A stretch of 64,000 nucleotides of DNA from assembly GCA_002452745.1 (NCBI GenBank), contig DKFC01000071.1, forward strand, positions 22,922-86,921. The letters run 5' to 3'. The DNA is from Firmicutes bacterium UBA6806 (GTDB lineage: Bacteria > Bacillota > Clostridia > Peptostreptococcales > Acidaminobacteraceae). The notes under the pieces were generated by a model. The model was not told the origin of the DNA. It saw only the letters and a program-made list of their open reading frames with translations, and ran no database searches. Within the stretch, counting starts at the first letter, position 1. Each line of letters begins with the position of its first letter. A program made the translations under genes and the position numbers. Positions 43,114 to 51,862 of this stretch are shown here, piece after piece.

Positions 43114-44100
43114 TTATCTTAATTCTAATCTTTTTAAAATTTCTTCTGCGTAGGCATCTATGTCATCATGTGGCGAGGCATTTGCCGGATTGCAATTTTG
43201 ACAAGCTCGTAATTTCTTACCTGATAAATTATTCATCTGCAATGTTTTGAGTTTTTCTCCAAACCAAACATCTACTATTGAATCTGTTTTTATATTGCCC
43301 ACTATAAATTCTGATGATAAATGTGTGCAACAAGCACTAATCATTCCATTTGAGTATACAATCAGATTTTTAAACATGTGTGTACAGGCTTGACGAATTC
43401 CCTTCCCATTAAGAATTGAAACGTCATTTTTAAACTGAGTGCTATTTTTATCGTATCCATCTAATTCAACTATATTTTCTATGTTTATGTAGTCACATAA
43501 AGTCCCATAAACATCATAAAATCTCTGCCTTTTCTCCGGCGTCTCAACCGCAATATCGACTGTCTTAATATAGACATTACACTGTTTTTTGTTTTCATAA
43601 AAATGACGCAATGTATCTGTTAAATTTTGAACATCTACCCTAACCCTTGATATTCTTTCAAAAGTATCATCATCAATGGCCTCAAGTGACACCGTTAAAT
43701 TTGTCAAACCCGCATCAATTAAAGCTAAATTTAAATCAGGTGTTAACAGAACGCCATTTGTTATAATCTCTATTTTTTGAAACATTTTTGTATCATGAGC
43801 GTACTTAATCATTTTGACAATTTCTTTATTCATAAGAGGTTCACCATTTCCAGCAAAAGCAAGTTTCTTTGGTTTTGTTTGGAAATTTTTAGCATCATCA
43901 ATCATCTTTTTAAATACTTCAAACGACATCATGTCTCTAACATGGGTTTCATCTTTCTCAGAACTCAAAATGCAAAAAATACATCTTAGATTGCATCTTC
44001 CAGATACCCCCACCGTCAAACACAATGGCGCACTTAATGGTGCCATCTCTCCTATGTTAATTCTATTTTGATTAAAAAATGTTTGATTTATCGCTTTCAT
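43114..44100 (-). CDS. Radical SAM/SPASM protein
   Basis: 328 residues. The motif GRCNLRCIFCIL near residue 33-44 binds the catalytic cluster and SAM. The C-terminal part has the SPASM layout: CTHMFKN, ACCTHLSSEFIVGNI, and CQNCNP near 310. SPASM enzymes alter peptides or carbohydrates, for example by epimerisation or dehydrogenation. It lies between the two paralogous radical SAM genes, and 59 bases separate it from the next, so all may be one transcript. The ATG follows GCGAGGTATTTT. The substrate is unknown. Confidence 0.85.
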   Translation of the reverse strand: MKAINQTFFNQNRINIGEMAPLSAPLCLTVGVSGRCNLRCIFCILSSEKDETHVRDMMSFEVFKKMIDDAKNFQTKPKKLAFAGNGEPLMNKEIVKMIKYAHDTKMFQKIEIITNGVLLTPDLNLALIDAGLTNLTVSLEAIDDDTFERISRVRVDVQNLTDTLRHFYENKKQCNVYIKTVDIAVETPEKRQRFYDVYGTLCDYINIENIVELDGYDKNSTQFKNDVSILNGKGIRQACTHMFKNLIVYSNGMISACCTHLSSEFIVGNIKTDSIVDVWFGEKLKTLQMNNLSGKKLRACQNCNPANASPHDDIDAYAEEILKRLELR

Positions 44101-44143
44101 AAAATACCTCGCTTTGTTTGCAGTCCTCTAGAGTCACATTTAT

Positions 44144-44968
44144 TTAATTTATCACATCTTTATTAATATTTTTCAGGTCTTCAGCAGTTAACTGAATCGC
44201 AGCAGGTATTCTTTCACTGTTCACATCAAATCCCAAACAATAATTACAAGCGTATATAGGCGCTTCACCAAATTTTTCTGCAATTTGTATTTTTTCTTCT
44301 ATGGAAATCTTATCGTTGCACAAATCCACATACTCATTTTTTTGAAGTGGGATAGCTTCTTTTAATGACGCCTGCACAGGACATAAAAGCATTTTCCCAT
44401 TTTTAATATATGGAGCGCCACAGTTACCTGATCTGCATTTATTAAAAACAACTTGCAATTGCTCCTTTGTATAATTCTTATTGCTAAAATCTCCAAAATC
44501 TATCCATCCACCATAGTACTGAGCATCACCGTGATAATTATCAACTCTAAAAGAAATATCATGTTCCTTCAACAACGCCATCAGCGCTTCTTTTTTATGA
44601 GACAACACGCCATAATCATCTATAATAAATAAGATTGGCTGATTTTTGCAAATTTCAATTGTTTTTTCATTTGGAAGCATCGTTCCATTGGTTAAAATAT
44701 TAAGCGTCTTAAAGCTGTCTTTGTACTTAAGAGCTTCCTCAATCAAATTGGATAGTTGAGGATGAAGGAGTGTTTCTCCACCTTCAAAATCAAAATGATC
44801 AACAAAATGATAAATATCAAAAAAAGTTTTGATTTCTTTTGATAAATTCTCAAACGGATAGTTTTGTTCATTCTTGTGATAAGGCGTCTGAGTAATACAC
44901 TTTTTGCACTTCAATGTACAGATTGTATTTATCATTAAAACACCCATCGTTGCAGTCAATTTATCCAT
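44144..44968 (-). CDS. Radical SAM protein (paralogue of the 42.3-kb one)
   Basis: 274 residues. The catalytic motif is CTLKCKKCIT near 17-26, followed by GGETLLHPQLS near 64-74. QYYGGWIDFGDFSNKNY near 154-170 and the later CRSGNCG, LLCPVQ and CNYCLGFD parallel the other paralogue. It begins inside the stop of the upstream glycosyltransferase gene (TAATG), so the two are translationally coupled. The function is unknown. Duplication within one locus suggests two related substrates or a heterodimer. Confidence 0.83.
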   Translation of the reverse strand: MDKLTATMGVLMINTICTLKCKKCITQTPYHKNEQNYPFENLSKEIKTFFDIYHFVDHFDFEGGETLLHPQLSNLIEEALKYKDSFKTLNILTNGTMLPNEKTIEICKNQPILFIIDDYGVLSHKKEALMALLKEHDISFRVDNYHGDAQYYGGWIDFGDFSNKNYTKEQLQVVFNKCRSGNCGAPYIKNGKMLLCPVQASLKEAIPLQKNEYVDLCNDKISIEEKIQIAEKFGEAPIYACNYCLGFDVNSERIPAAIQLTAEDLKNINKDVIN

Positions 44969-46299
44969 TAACTTAATTCACTCCTTACAATAATATTTTT
45001 TACTGGAATTCCAAGAGAAAGTATTTGGTTCTTAATACTTTCCGTATGGCTCTCATAAGCAGATGCAATCACCACTGCAATGTCAGCCTTATTTAATTTG
45101 TCTTTTAAAATATTGGGTGATAGACAAGGTATCCCCCCTATGCTTTCATTTATTTTGGTTTCACCGTTATCCAAAAAGGCGGATACCCGAAACCCATTAT
45201 TTTTTATAACGCTTAAAGCATTTTCACCATAACTGCCTGTTGGTACAACATATAGTTCATCATAGTGCAGTTGTTTAACTCGATTTATCAACCAACGATT
45301 CTCATATTCAATTGTTTTTTCCAAGCCTTGCCTTCCACCATATTTTAGAATATTTTCATATAAAATTTTAAAAAGCGGATATTCCAATTTTACGATAACG
45401 CCTAATTTATCAATTAAATTATCAAATTTATTGGCAATAGCCTCCATGTCAGCTGATTCAAGATGCTCATAATCACTTAACGAAATTTTAAAATACCTCA
45501 ATAATAAAGTGTACGTAATAGCAATTAAATCTTCCGTTGAAAAAATGTCAGATTCATAAGATAGAGAAGTCATGAGCTCAATAACTGCATAAAATAAACC
45601 CTTAACATGCCTATTGGATTTGACCACGGTTGAAAGACTCCCATGACGCAACCTATAAAAGTACAGTTTTTTATCTATATAATAAATTGATTTGTGACTT
45701 ATAAATAAGTAAAGCACATAATACGTATCACCATTTATATTTTCATCCGTTTGCATTTTAGCTATTATTTTATGAAATCTTTCATCATTTTTTATGGCAT
45801 ACATCCACATTGAAGCTAAAAACGTATTCTGCCCAGTAATATACCTGATTGCATCAAAGTAGGGTGCTTCATTAATCCTAACTGCATCAAAAGATGGATT
45901 ATTTCTAACAGCCAGTCCTTCCTCTGCAATACATTCATAATCAATCATAATCAAATCGGAATTTTTTTCGTATGCGGCCTTGCCTATTTCAGCTAGCGCA
46001 TTAGGAGACAAATAATCATCACTATCTACTGATATCACATAGTCTCCCCTTGCAAGGGTTATCGCCCTCAAAGCGGCTCGCCCAAGACGAGTTGGCTTTT
46101 CCAGTGCTTCAAATGTTATAATACTAGGATAGCGTTTTGCAAAAGTTTCGCAAATTTCAGGCGTTTTATCATCAGAACCATTATCAATTAACACGATTTC
46201 ATAGTCTCCAAAAGGCTGATTGATAATACTGTTAAGGCATTCCCCTATATAATTTTCGACATTATACGCCGGGATACAAACACTAATTAATGGTCGCAT
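44968..46299 (-). CDS. Family 2 glycosyltransferase with C-terminal Rossmann-like module
   Basis: 443 residues. The GT-A domain has ISVCIPAYNVENYIGECLNS at the start and ISVDSDDYLSP near residue 94 (DxD-like metal site). The last 100 residues form a Rossmann-like module (VPTGSYGENALSVIK, FLDNGETKINESIGG). It should transfer a sugar onto flagellin or onto a growing glycan. It overlaps the preceding glycosyltransferase by 17 bases and is coupled to the next gene. No membrane segment is seen; it works in the cytoplasm before export. The start ATG follows GGAGTAGCT. Confidence 0.85.
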   Translation of the reverse strand: MRPLISVCIPAYNVENYIGECLNSIINQPFGDYEIVLIDNGSDDKTPEICETFAKRYPSIITFEALEKPTRLGRAALRAITLARGDYVISVDSDDYLSPNALAEIGKAAYEKNSDLIMIDYECIAEEGLAVRNNPSFDAVRINEAPYFDAIRYITGQNTFLASMWMYAIKNDERFHKIIAKMQTDENINGDTYYVLYLFISHKSIYYIDKKLYFYRLRHGSLSTVVKSNRHVKGLFYAVIELMTSLSYESDIFSTEDLIAITYTLLLRYFKISLSDYEHLESADMEAIANKFDNLIDKLGVIVKLEYPLFKILYENILKYGGRQGLEKTIEYENRWLINRVKQLHYDELYVVPTGSYGENALSVIKNNGFRVSAFLDNGETKINESIGGIPCLSPNILKDKLNKADIAVVIASAYESHTESIKNQILSLGIPVKNIIVRSELS

Positions 46300-47821
46300 A
46301 GCTACTCCTATATATATTTTCCACCTCTAGCATCATCTCATTTTCATGATTATAAAAAGCATTTAACAATATCCAAGTTTCATTTAAAATTTGAGTATTG
46401 TGCTGTATTGCCGCCATATATAGTCTCAAATAAAGCAAGTGAAATTCCAATGGCTGTTCATCTAAAAGCTGTTGTATGAGATATTCAGCTTCATCTGATT
46501 TTCCTTGATCAATCCAGTCTAGAATTTGATTTTTTAATATCCCCATATCCTCTCTGTTACTTCCCGTTTGAATAAATTCAATAAATTGAGTTTTGTTGCT
46601 CACCCATTTTTGTCGTTGGTGTTCATCAAATGCGCAAAACTGAATATACCAGTGGGGAATTCGCATAGCATTATTCCAAAAGTATAATTCATTTTTGATA
46701 AAATCACACTTTGTATCCTTTGAATAAATCAAATAAATCATCAGTAATTTTTCGTTCAAGACATTATGTGTCCTTGACTTCGCATAACAAAACACATCAG
46801 TAAATTGTTTTGGGTCTACGCCATGACGTTCTGTCCATTGATTAATAAATGTTATCAAAGGCTTCAACTGACGAATAACTCCATCATATCCCAATATTGC
46901 TTCAACGTCTAAAATACGCTTATCCCTCATTAATTGATCTAAGAATTGGCGCTTGTGTGTTATATCATTTTTATCAGAATCTATCATCATATCTACAATA
47001 TCTTTTATATGCCCACGAGCTACGCTCTGAATAAACTGAATCCCTTCATTGGAATTTGCATACATCCTTTGAAGCATCGCTATCCCCAAATCATAGATTT
47101 CTATTAAATCAAAAATTCTCGTATAATCAGGCGTGTAATTTTTAAATTTGGATTGACCTTTTATACGATAATAGTGCAAATGATCGCTGCAAAAAACCAC
47201 TGTATTGGCTTGATTTAGTAAAGAAATCGAAATAACTGTATCAGCCGCATGCAAAGTTTTTTCAGGATTTTCATCAAACCATGTTGCAAATTTATCATAA
47301 AAAAAATCAGTCTTGTACACTTTTCCCCACAGAGGTCTTAGTTGACCATAGAAACTTCGAATCAAGGAAACATCAACACGATCCCCTGCATTGTAAACCA
47401 TACTAACAGGTGTATTTATACTTATGATTAAATCTTCGGCCCCATCCTGAAACATTTTAGTTCCTGCAACCACAACTTCCGCATGACGTTGTTTTGCCAA
47501 AGCTATCAATCGTTCAGCATATTCTGGATGGATGAAATCATCCGAATCGAGGATTGTTAAGTACTCACTCTGCGGTTTTGGAAACCGATACGGTTCATAT
47601 ATTTCAAAAACACCATTTTGTTCATTGTGAAAAACTTTGATTCGCTTGTCCTTTTTAGCATAATCCTGTATGATTTGATAAGTTGAGTCCGTTGACCCGT
47701 TATCGCGAATGTAATATTCAAAATCAGCAAAAGTTTGATTGAGAACACTTTCAATGGACTTTGATATATAGTTTTCATCATTGTATGCAATTGTAAAAAA
47801 TGTAATAATTGGTTTGCTCAT
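46283..47821 (-). CDS. Family 2 glycosyltransferase
   Basis: 512 residues. The GT-A fold is at the N-terminus, TFFTIAYNDENYISKSIESV, then TILDSDDFIHPEYAERL near 88-104. The C-terminal half is helical and of unknown role. The ATG follows GATAGGAGTTATT. It is coupled to the next glycosyltransferase by overlap. In the context of the island it is probably one of the enzymes extending the flagellin glycan. The sugar donor is unknown. Confidence 0.86.
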   Translation of the reverse strand: MSKPIITFFTIAYNDENYISKSIESVLNQTFADFEYYIRDNGSTDSTYQIIQDYAKKDKRIKVFHNEQNGVFEIYEPYRFPKPQSEYLTILDSDDFIHPEYAERLIALAKQRHAEVVVAGTKMFQDGAEDLIISINTPVSMVYNAGDRVDVSLIRSFYGQLRPLWGKVYKTDFFYDKFATWFDENPEKTLHAADTVISISLLNQANTVVFCSDHLHYYRIKGQSKFKNYTPDYTRIFDLIEIYDLGIAMLQRMYANSNEGIQFIQSVARGHIKDIVDMMIDSDKNDITHKRQFLDQLMRDKRILDVEAILGYDGVIRQLKPLITFINQWTERHGVDPKQFTDVFCYAKSRTHNVLNEKLLMIYLIYSKDTKCDFIKNELYFWNNAMRIPHWYIQFCAFDEHQRQKWVSNKTQFIEFIQTGSNREDMGILKNQILDWIDQGKSDEAEYLIQQLLDEQPLEFHLLYLRLYMAAIQHNTQILNETWILLNAFYNHENEMMLEVENIYRSSYATIN

Positions 47822-47832
47822 AATAACTCCTA

Positions 47833-48957
47833 TCAGTATGGAACCGCATAAAAAACAGTTTCGCAGTGTTGATTAAAATTTGGGTTTCCATGATGCCTCA
47901 TATAATATTTATAATTCAAATTCAAGCTCTGAATCCAATTTGGGATAACAAATATATCTTCTGGTTTATGGTAAACACAAATAGCAAGTTTAGGGGTAAA
48001 TCTTCGAATTGTTCCAACAGCTCCATTCAGTGCATCCAATTCGCTTCCTTCAATATCCATCTTAATAAATGTCACCTTTTCCAAATTCAAATCATCCAAG
48101 CAAATTGTCTCAATTTCTTCAAATACGGTTTGACTTTCCTCAAAGACTGCTCTAGTAATAGAATTTGAAGCGCCTAGACTTTGATTGATTTTAATCGTTT
48201 CATTTTGATTGCTGAGAGCCTTTTTCTCTATTTCAATCCTTTTGTCTCCATCAAATTCACTAATCACCATCATTTTTAACTCTTCAAAGCACTCTTCGAA
48301 AGGTTCAAGAGATAAAATATATTTAAATTTATTTTGCTTGAACTCAATAAATTGTCTCAGCGTGTCACCAATATAAGCCCCTGCATCGATAAAATACTCA
48401 TCATCAGACTCTTGGGTTAACTCATTAAAATATTGTTTTGCATCATATACTGAATTAAAATAATCCGCGTCAAATGTGACTCTACCTTTAATCACGTTGT
48501 AAAAAGTCTTTTTTGAGAGGTCATCCTCTAGCAAATCAGCTACTTTTTGACAAATTTCATAATTGTCTAAGATTAATTTTTTATAGGACTCGCTGATTTC
48601 CACTGAAGGACATTCAAAAACATTCAACTTATAAAATTCAGATTCATTAAGAAACTTCAACAAATAATTTTTTACTTCAACATAATACGTTTCTCCAACC
48701 GCAATCACAACTTGATATTTATTGCTCAACTTAGAAATCATTTTTTCGAATGGCTGTATAGTATAGCCCTCAAAATCCGTGCCGAACTTCTCGCAATTCG
48801 AGTCGCAAACACCAACAATTTCTATCTCCATCGTTTTTAGCTTTTCAATCGCTATTTTTCCAAGTGCTCCCGCCCCATATATGATAACAGGATAGCTTGG
48901 CCGAATTAATTCAGCCATTTTCAGTTCATCAATTTCACGTTTGCTAGGTTCTATCAT
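47833..48957 (-). CDS. FkbM-family methyltransferase with Rossmann-like module, tandem copy 2
   Basis: 374 residues. The N-terminal module is YPVIIYGAGALGKIAIEKL and CDSNCEKFGTDFEGY. The methyltransferase domain has FIDAGAYIGDTLRQF near 200 and VTFIKMDIEGSELDALNG near 300; the end SLNLNYKYYMRHH is shared with the neighbour. The start ATG follows GAGGACGGTT; the upstream extension overlaps the preceding gene. This copy and the next one upstream on the transcript are clear paralogues. Confidence 0.84.
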   Translation of the reverse strand: MIEPSKREIDELKMAELIRPSYPVIIYGAGALGKIAIEKLKTMEIEIVGVCDSNCEKFGTDFEGYTIQPFEKMISKLSNKYQVVIAVGETYYVEVKNYLLKFLNESEFYKLNVFECPSVEISESYKKLILDNYEICQKVADLLEDDLSKKTFYNVIKGRVTFDADYFNSVYDAKQYFNELTQESDDEYFIDAGAYIGDTLRQFIEFKQNKFKYILSLEPFEECFEELKMMVISEFDGDKRIEIEKKALSNQNETIKINQSLGASNSITRAVFEESQTVFEEIETICLDDLNLEKVTFIKMDIEGSELDALNGAVGTIRRFTPKLAICVYHKPEDIFVIPNWIQSLNLNYKYYMRHHGNPNFNQHCETVFYAVPY

Positions 48958-48970
48958 AACCGTCCTCATA

Positions 48971-50065
48971 TTAAATAGCATAAAGCACCGTCTCACAATA
49001 GCACAAATCATTTGATGCGTTATCGTTATGATGTCTTAGATAATACTTGTAATTTAGATTAAGCGATTCAATATAATCACTCAGTTCAAGGATATCAGTC
49101 GCATTGTGATAAACGCAAATGGCCAGTTTGGGTTTGAATTTTTCAATTGTTTTTTTTGCGCCTTTTAACGCTTCAAGTTCGCTTCCCTCTATATCCATTT
49201 TAATGAACGTAACTTTTTCCAAGTTTAACTCATCTAAAGTCGTTATCTGAAACATATTTTCCATTGACTCTCCGCCATCAATTTTATGACTTCCATCAGG
49301 TAATGTATTGTCAAAACTGATGACCCCATTGCGAGAAAATAACCCCATATTAAAAAGTTCAATTTTATCCTTTAGATCGTCATACTTAGATGAATTTCTT
49401 ACCAATTCATCGTAACAGGCTTTAAAGGGTTCAAATGAATACACTTTTTTAAATTTGCCCCTTGTGCGATTGACAAATACCTCCAGCGTATCCCCTATAT
49501 ATGCACCTGCATCTACAAAATAATCTTCTTCAGCGCTATCTGTAAGCTCATTAAAATACTGCCCCAACGTAAAAGCGTCTACAAAAAATTGATTATTCTC
49601 ACTTACATTGCCTTTCAATACCTGTATCATTACCTCTTTGCTCTTCTCATCATTTAATTTTTCATGTAAGAGATTCAGACGTTCACCACTCTCATGGATC
49701 AAATTCACAAATTCTTCTCTTTGCGTATTGTTAAATGGACATTCTTCGAAAACCAATTTGGATTTATTGATTTTTTTCAAAAGATTGGCTTTAATCTCAT
49801 AAAACGAATTTGCCCCTGTAGCAATAACGACACAAAAATCATTGTTTTCTAAAATAACACTGTCGAAATCTGTGACAATTTTGTCAAAGAATGTCGTTCC
49901 TATTTTTGCCTGATTGGAATCACAAATCGCTAGTATATCCCATTTGTTATTTCTGCAATACTTGTAAAAAATTTTAGCAACTTTTCCCGTTCCATAAATA
50001 ATAACTGGATTGTTTATTCGTTTAGCTGTGTCATCCAATTTTAGAATTTCACCAAAACTTATCAT
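48971..50065 (-). CDS. FkbM-family methyltransferase with Rossmann-like module, tandem copy 1
   Basis: 364 residues. N-terminal module NNPVIIYGTGKVAKIFYKY and CDSNQAKIGTTF. The methyltransferase part has FVDAGAYIGDTLEVFVN near 175 and VTFIKMDIEGSELEALKG near 285. It ends SLNLNYKYYLRHH. The ATG follows GGAGGGGAAAT. Tandem duplication may allow O-methylation at two positions or on two sugars. Confidence 0.84.
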   Translation of the reverse strand: MISFGEILKLDDTAKRINNPVIIYGTGKVAKIFYKYCRNNKWDILAICDSNQAKIGTTFFDKIVTDFDSVILENNDFCVVIATGANSFYEIKANLLKKINKSKLVFEECPFNNTQREEFVNLIHESGERLNLLHEKLNDEKSKEVMIQVLKGNVSENNQFFVDAFTLGQYFNELTDSAEEDYFVDAGAYIGDTLEVFVNRTRGKFKKVYSFEPFKACYDELVRNSSKYDDLKDKIELFNMGLFSRNGVISFDNTLPDGSHKIDGGESMENMFQITTLDELNLEKVTFIKMDIEGSELEALKGAKKTIEKFKPKLAICVYHNATDILELSDYIESLNLNYKYYLRHHNDNASNDLCYCETVLYAI

Positions 50066-50089
50066 ATTTCCCCTCCATACAAACCCTTT

Positions 50090-51031
50090 TTATTCTTTTG
50101 ATAAATACTTATTCATCCATTCTCGCTCAAATGGTTTCAAATACTCACTATTATAAAATACATCGTAATTTTGGGTAAGTGTCTCTTTGATATGGTTCAA
50201 TTGCTCTTGGCAATGCTCTAAATTATTGCTTACTATTTTATTGCACATAGAAATCATATATGACCATTCTGTATAAAGTGCAAATTCGGCTAATTTAGGA
50301 AGCACCTTTGCAATATAATCAGAGCGTTCTCTGAACGCAGCAAAATACTCATTTAATTGGATAGGCGTCAACAGCAAATCATTGGTTGTAAAATTTGAAT
50401 TGTTATTCAGATGCCTTGTAAAAGTATATTTCGGTTTGCCATGCCCAATAACCTTTTTGGCATTTGCAAAAAATCTATAGCCTACAGTTATGTCGTCGTA
50501 TTTTCCAGTTTCATAAAATCTAATTGACTCAAAAAGTTCTCTCTTTAATAACTTTGTTGGCATCGCAACGTTGTATTTTTTACGATTTAACAGTTCCACC
50601 ACAGCTTCTTCTGCTGACATAATCAACAACTCATCGAATACGCAATTTTCAAGCTCTACGCCCTCTACATTTTTATTCGAACCGCATAGAGCTATATCAC
50701 CATCATGCTCTTCAATAAGTCTATAAAGAAATTCAAGCATATCCGAAGCACAGTAATCATCATCATCAACAAAAGTGATATACTGTCCTTTTGCGTGTTC
50801 AAGACCCGCATTACGACCCGAGCCTATATTTCCGCGTTCTTTATGAATAACTTTGATTCGAGAGTCCAGCACTGCATACCTATCACAGATTTCACCGCTT
50901 GAATCTGATGAGCCATTATCTATAATAATAAATTCAAAGTCTTTATGTGTTTGATTGATAACGCTCTCAATAGCTGCAGATACATATTTTTCTCTATTAT
51001 ATACAAGCATGATAACACTAATAGAACACAT
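50090..51031 (-). CDS. Family 2 glycosyltransferase
   Basis: 313 residues, a GT-A fold enzyme with SVIMLVYNREKYVSAAIESV at the start and ITFVDDDDYCASDM near 87-100. No membrane segment. The ATG follows GAAGGAGTAAAC. It lies between rfbF and the FkbM pair, so it could use a CDP-linked sugar, though none of the enzymes for such a sugar beyond RfbF is seen. The acceptor is unknown. Confidence 0.86.
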   Translation of the reverse strand: MCSISVIMLVYNREKYVSAAIESVINQTHKDFEFIIIDNGSSDSSGEICDRYAVLDSRIKVIHKERGNIGSGRNAGLEHAKGQYITFVDDDDYCASDMLEFLYRLIEEHDGDIALCGSNKNVEGVELENCVFDELLIMSAEEAVVELLNRKKYNVAMPTKLLKRELFESIRFYETGKYDDITVGYRFFANAKKVIGHGKPKYTFTRHLNNNSNFTTNDLLLTPIQLNEYFAAFRERSDYIAKVLPKLAEFALYTEWSYMISMCNKIVSNNLEHCQEQLNHIKETLTQNYDVFYNSEYLKPFEREWMNKYLSKE

Positions 51032-51066
51032 GTTTACTCCTTCTTTATAGTTTTAAACCTCAAACC

Positions 51067-51849
51067 TTATATTCCCCACCGTTTCCACGGTGCTCTATTT
51101 TCCAGCCACATTTTTTCAAGCAAATTTCTGTCCCTTTGCGTATCCATACATTGCCAAAAACCACTGTGCTTATACGCATTCAATTGACCATCTGCTGCCA
51201 ACTGCTCAAGAGGTTGCCTTTCCAAAACACAGTCCACATTTTCACTTAAATAATCAAAAACCTGAGGCTCAAAGACCATAAATCCGCCATTGATCCAACC
51301 TCCATCTTCTCTTGCTTTTTCTGCAAATCTGCTCACCGTGTCGTTTTCTGAAATATCTAAAACACCAAATCTGCCACCCGGCTGGATCGCTGTAATTGTC
51401 GCCAATCGCTTTGACGCCTCATGATACTGAATCAATTCAGAAATATTGATATCACTTACACCATCACCATAAGTGAGCAAAAACGGCTCATTTCCAACAT
51501 ATTTTTGAATTTTTTTTACCCGAGCACCAGTCTGCTCATAAAGACCTGTATCCACAAGTGTTACCTTCCAGGGTTCAGCAACGTTTTGATGAACTGTCAT
51601 TTCGCTGTTATTCGTAAAATCAAAAGTTACATCAGACATGTGAAGATAATAGTCAGCAAAAAACTCCTTGATCATATGTCCTTTATACCCCAGGCAAATT
51701 ATAAATTCATTAAACCCATATGAACTATAAATCTTCATAATGTGCCACAAAATAGGCCTATCACCAATTTCTATCATCGGTTTAGGCTTCAAATGACTCT
51801 CTTCACTGATCCGTGTTCCAAACCCTCCTGACAGTATAACTACCTTCAT
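51067..51849 (-). CDS. rfbF: Glucose-1-phosphate cytidylyltransferase
   Basis: 260 residues, the usual length. It makes CDP-glucose from CTP and glucose 1-phosphate. The nucleotide loop GGFGTRISEESHLKPKPM is near 9-26; LTYGDGVSDINI near 128 and GWINGGFMVFEP near 180 are typical. The partner CDP-glucose 4,6-dehydratase (rfbG) and later enzymes are not in this window. Either they lie elsewhere or CDP-glucose is used directly. The ATG follows AAAAAGGGGGAGCAA. Confidence 0.9.
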   Translation of the reverse strand: MKVVILSGGFGTRISEESHLKPKPMIEIGDRPILWHIMKIYSSYGFNEFIICLGYKGHMIKEFFADYYLHMSDVTFDFTNNSEMTVHQNVAEPWKVTLVDTGLYEQTGARVKKIQKYVGNEPFLLTYGDGVSDINISELIQYHEASKRLATITAIQPGGRFGVLDISENDTVSRFAEKAREDGGWINGGFMVFEPQVFDYLSENVDCVLERQPLEQLAADGQLNAYKHSGFWQCMDTQRDRNLLEKMWLENRAPWKRWGI

Positions 51850-51862
51850 TTGCTCCCCCTTT

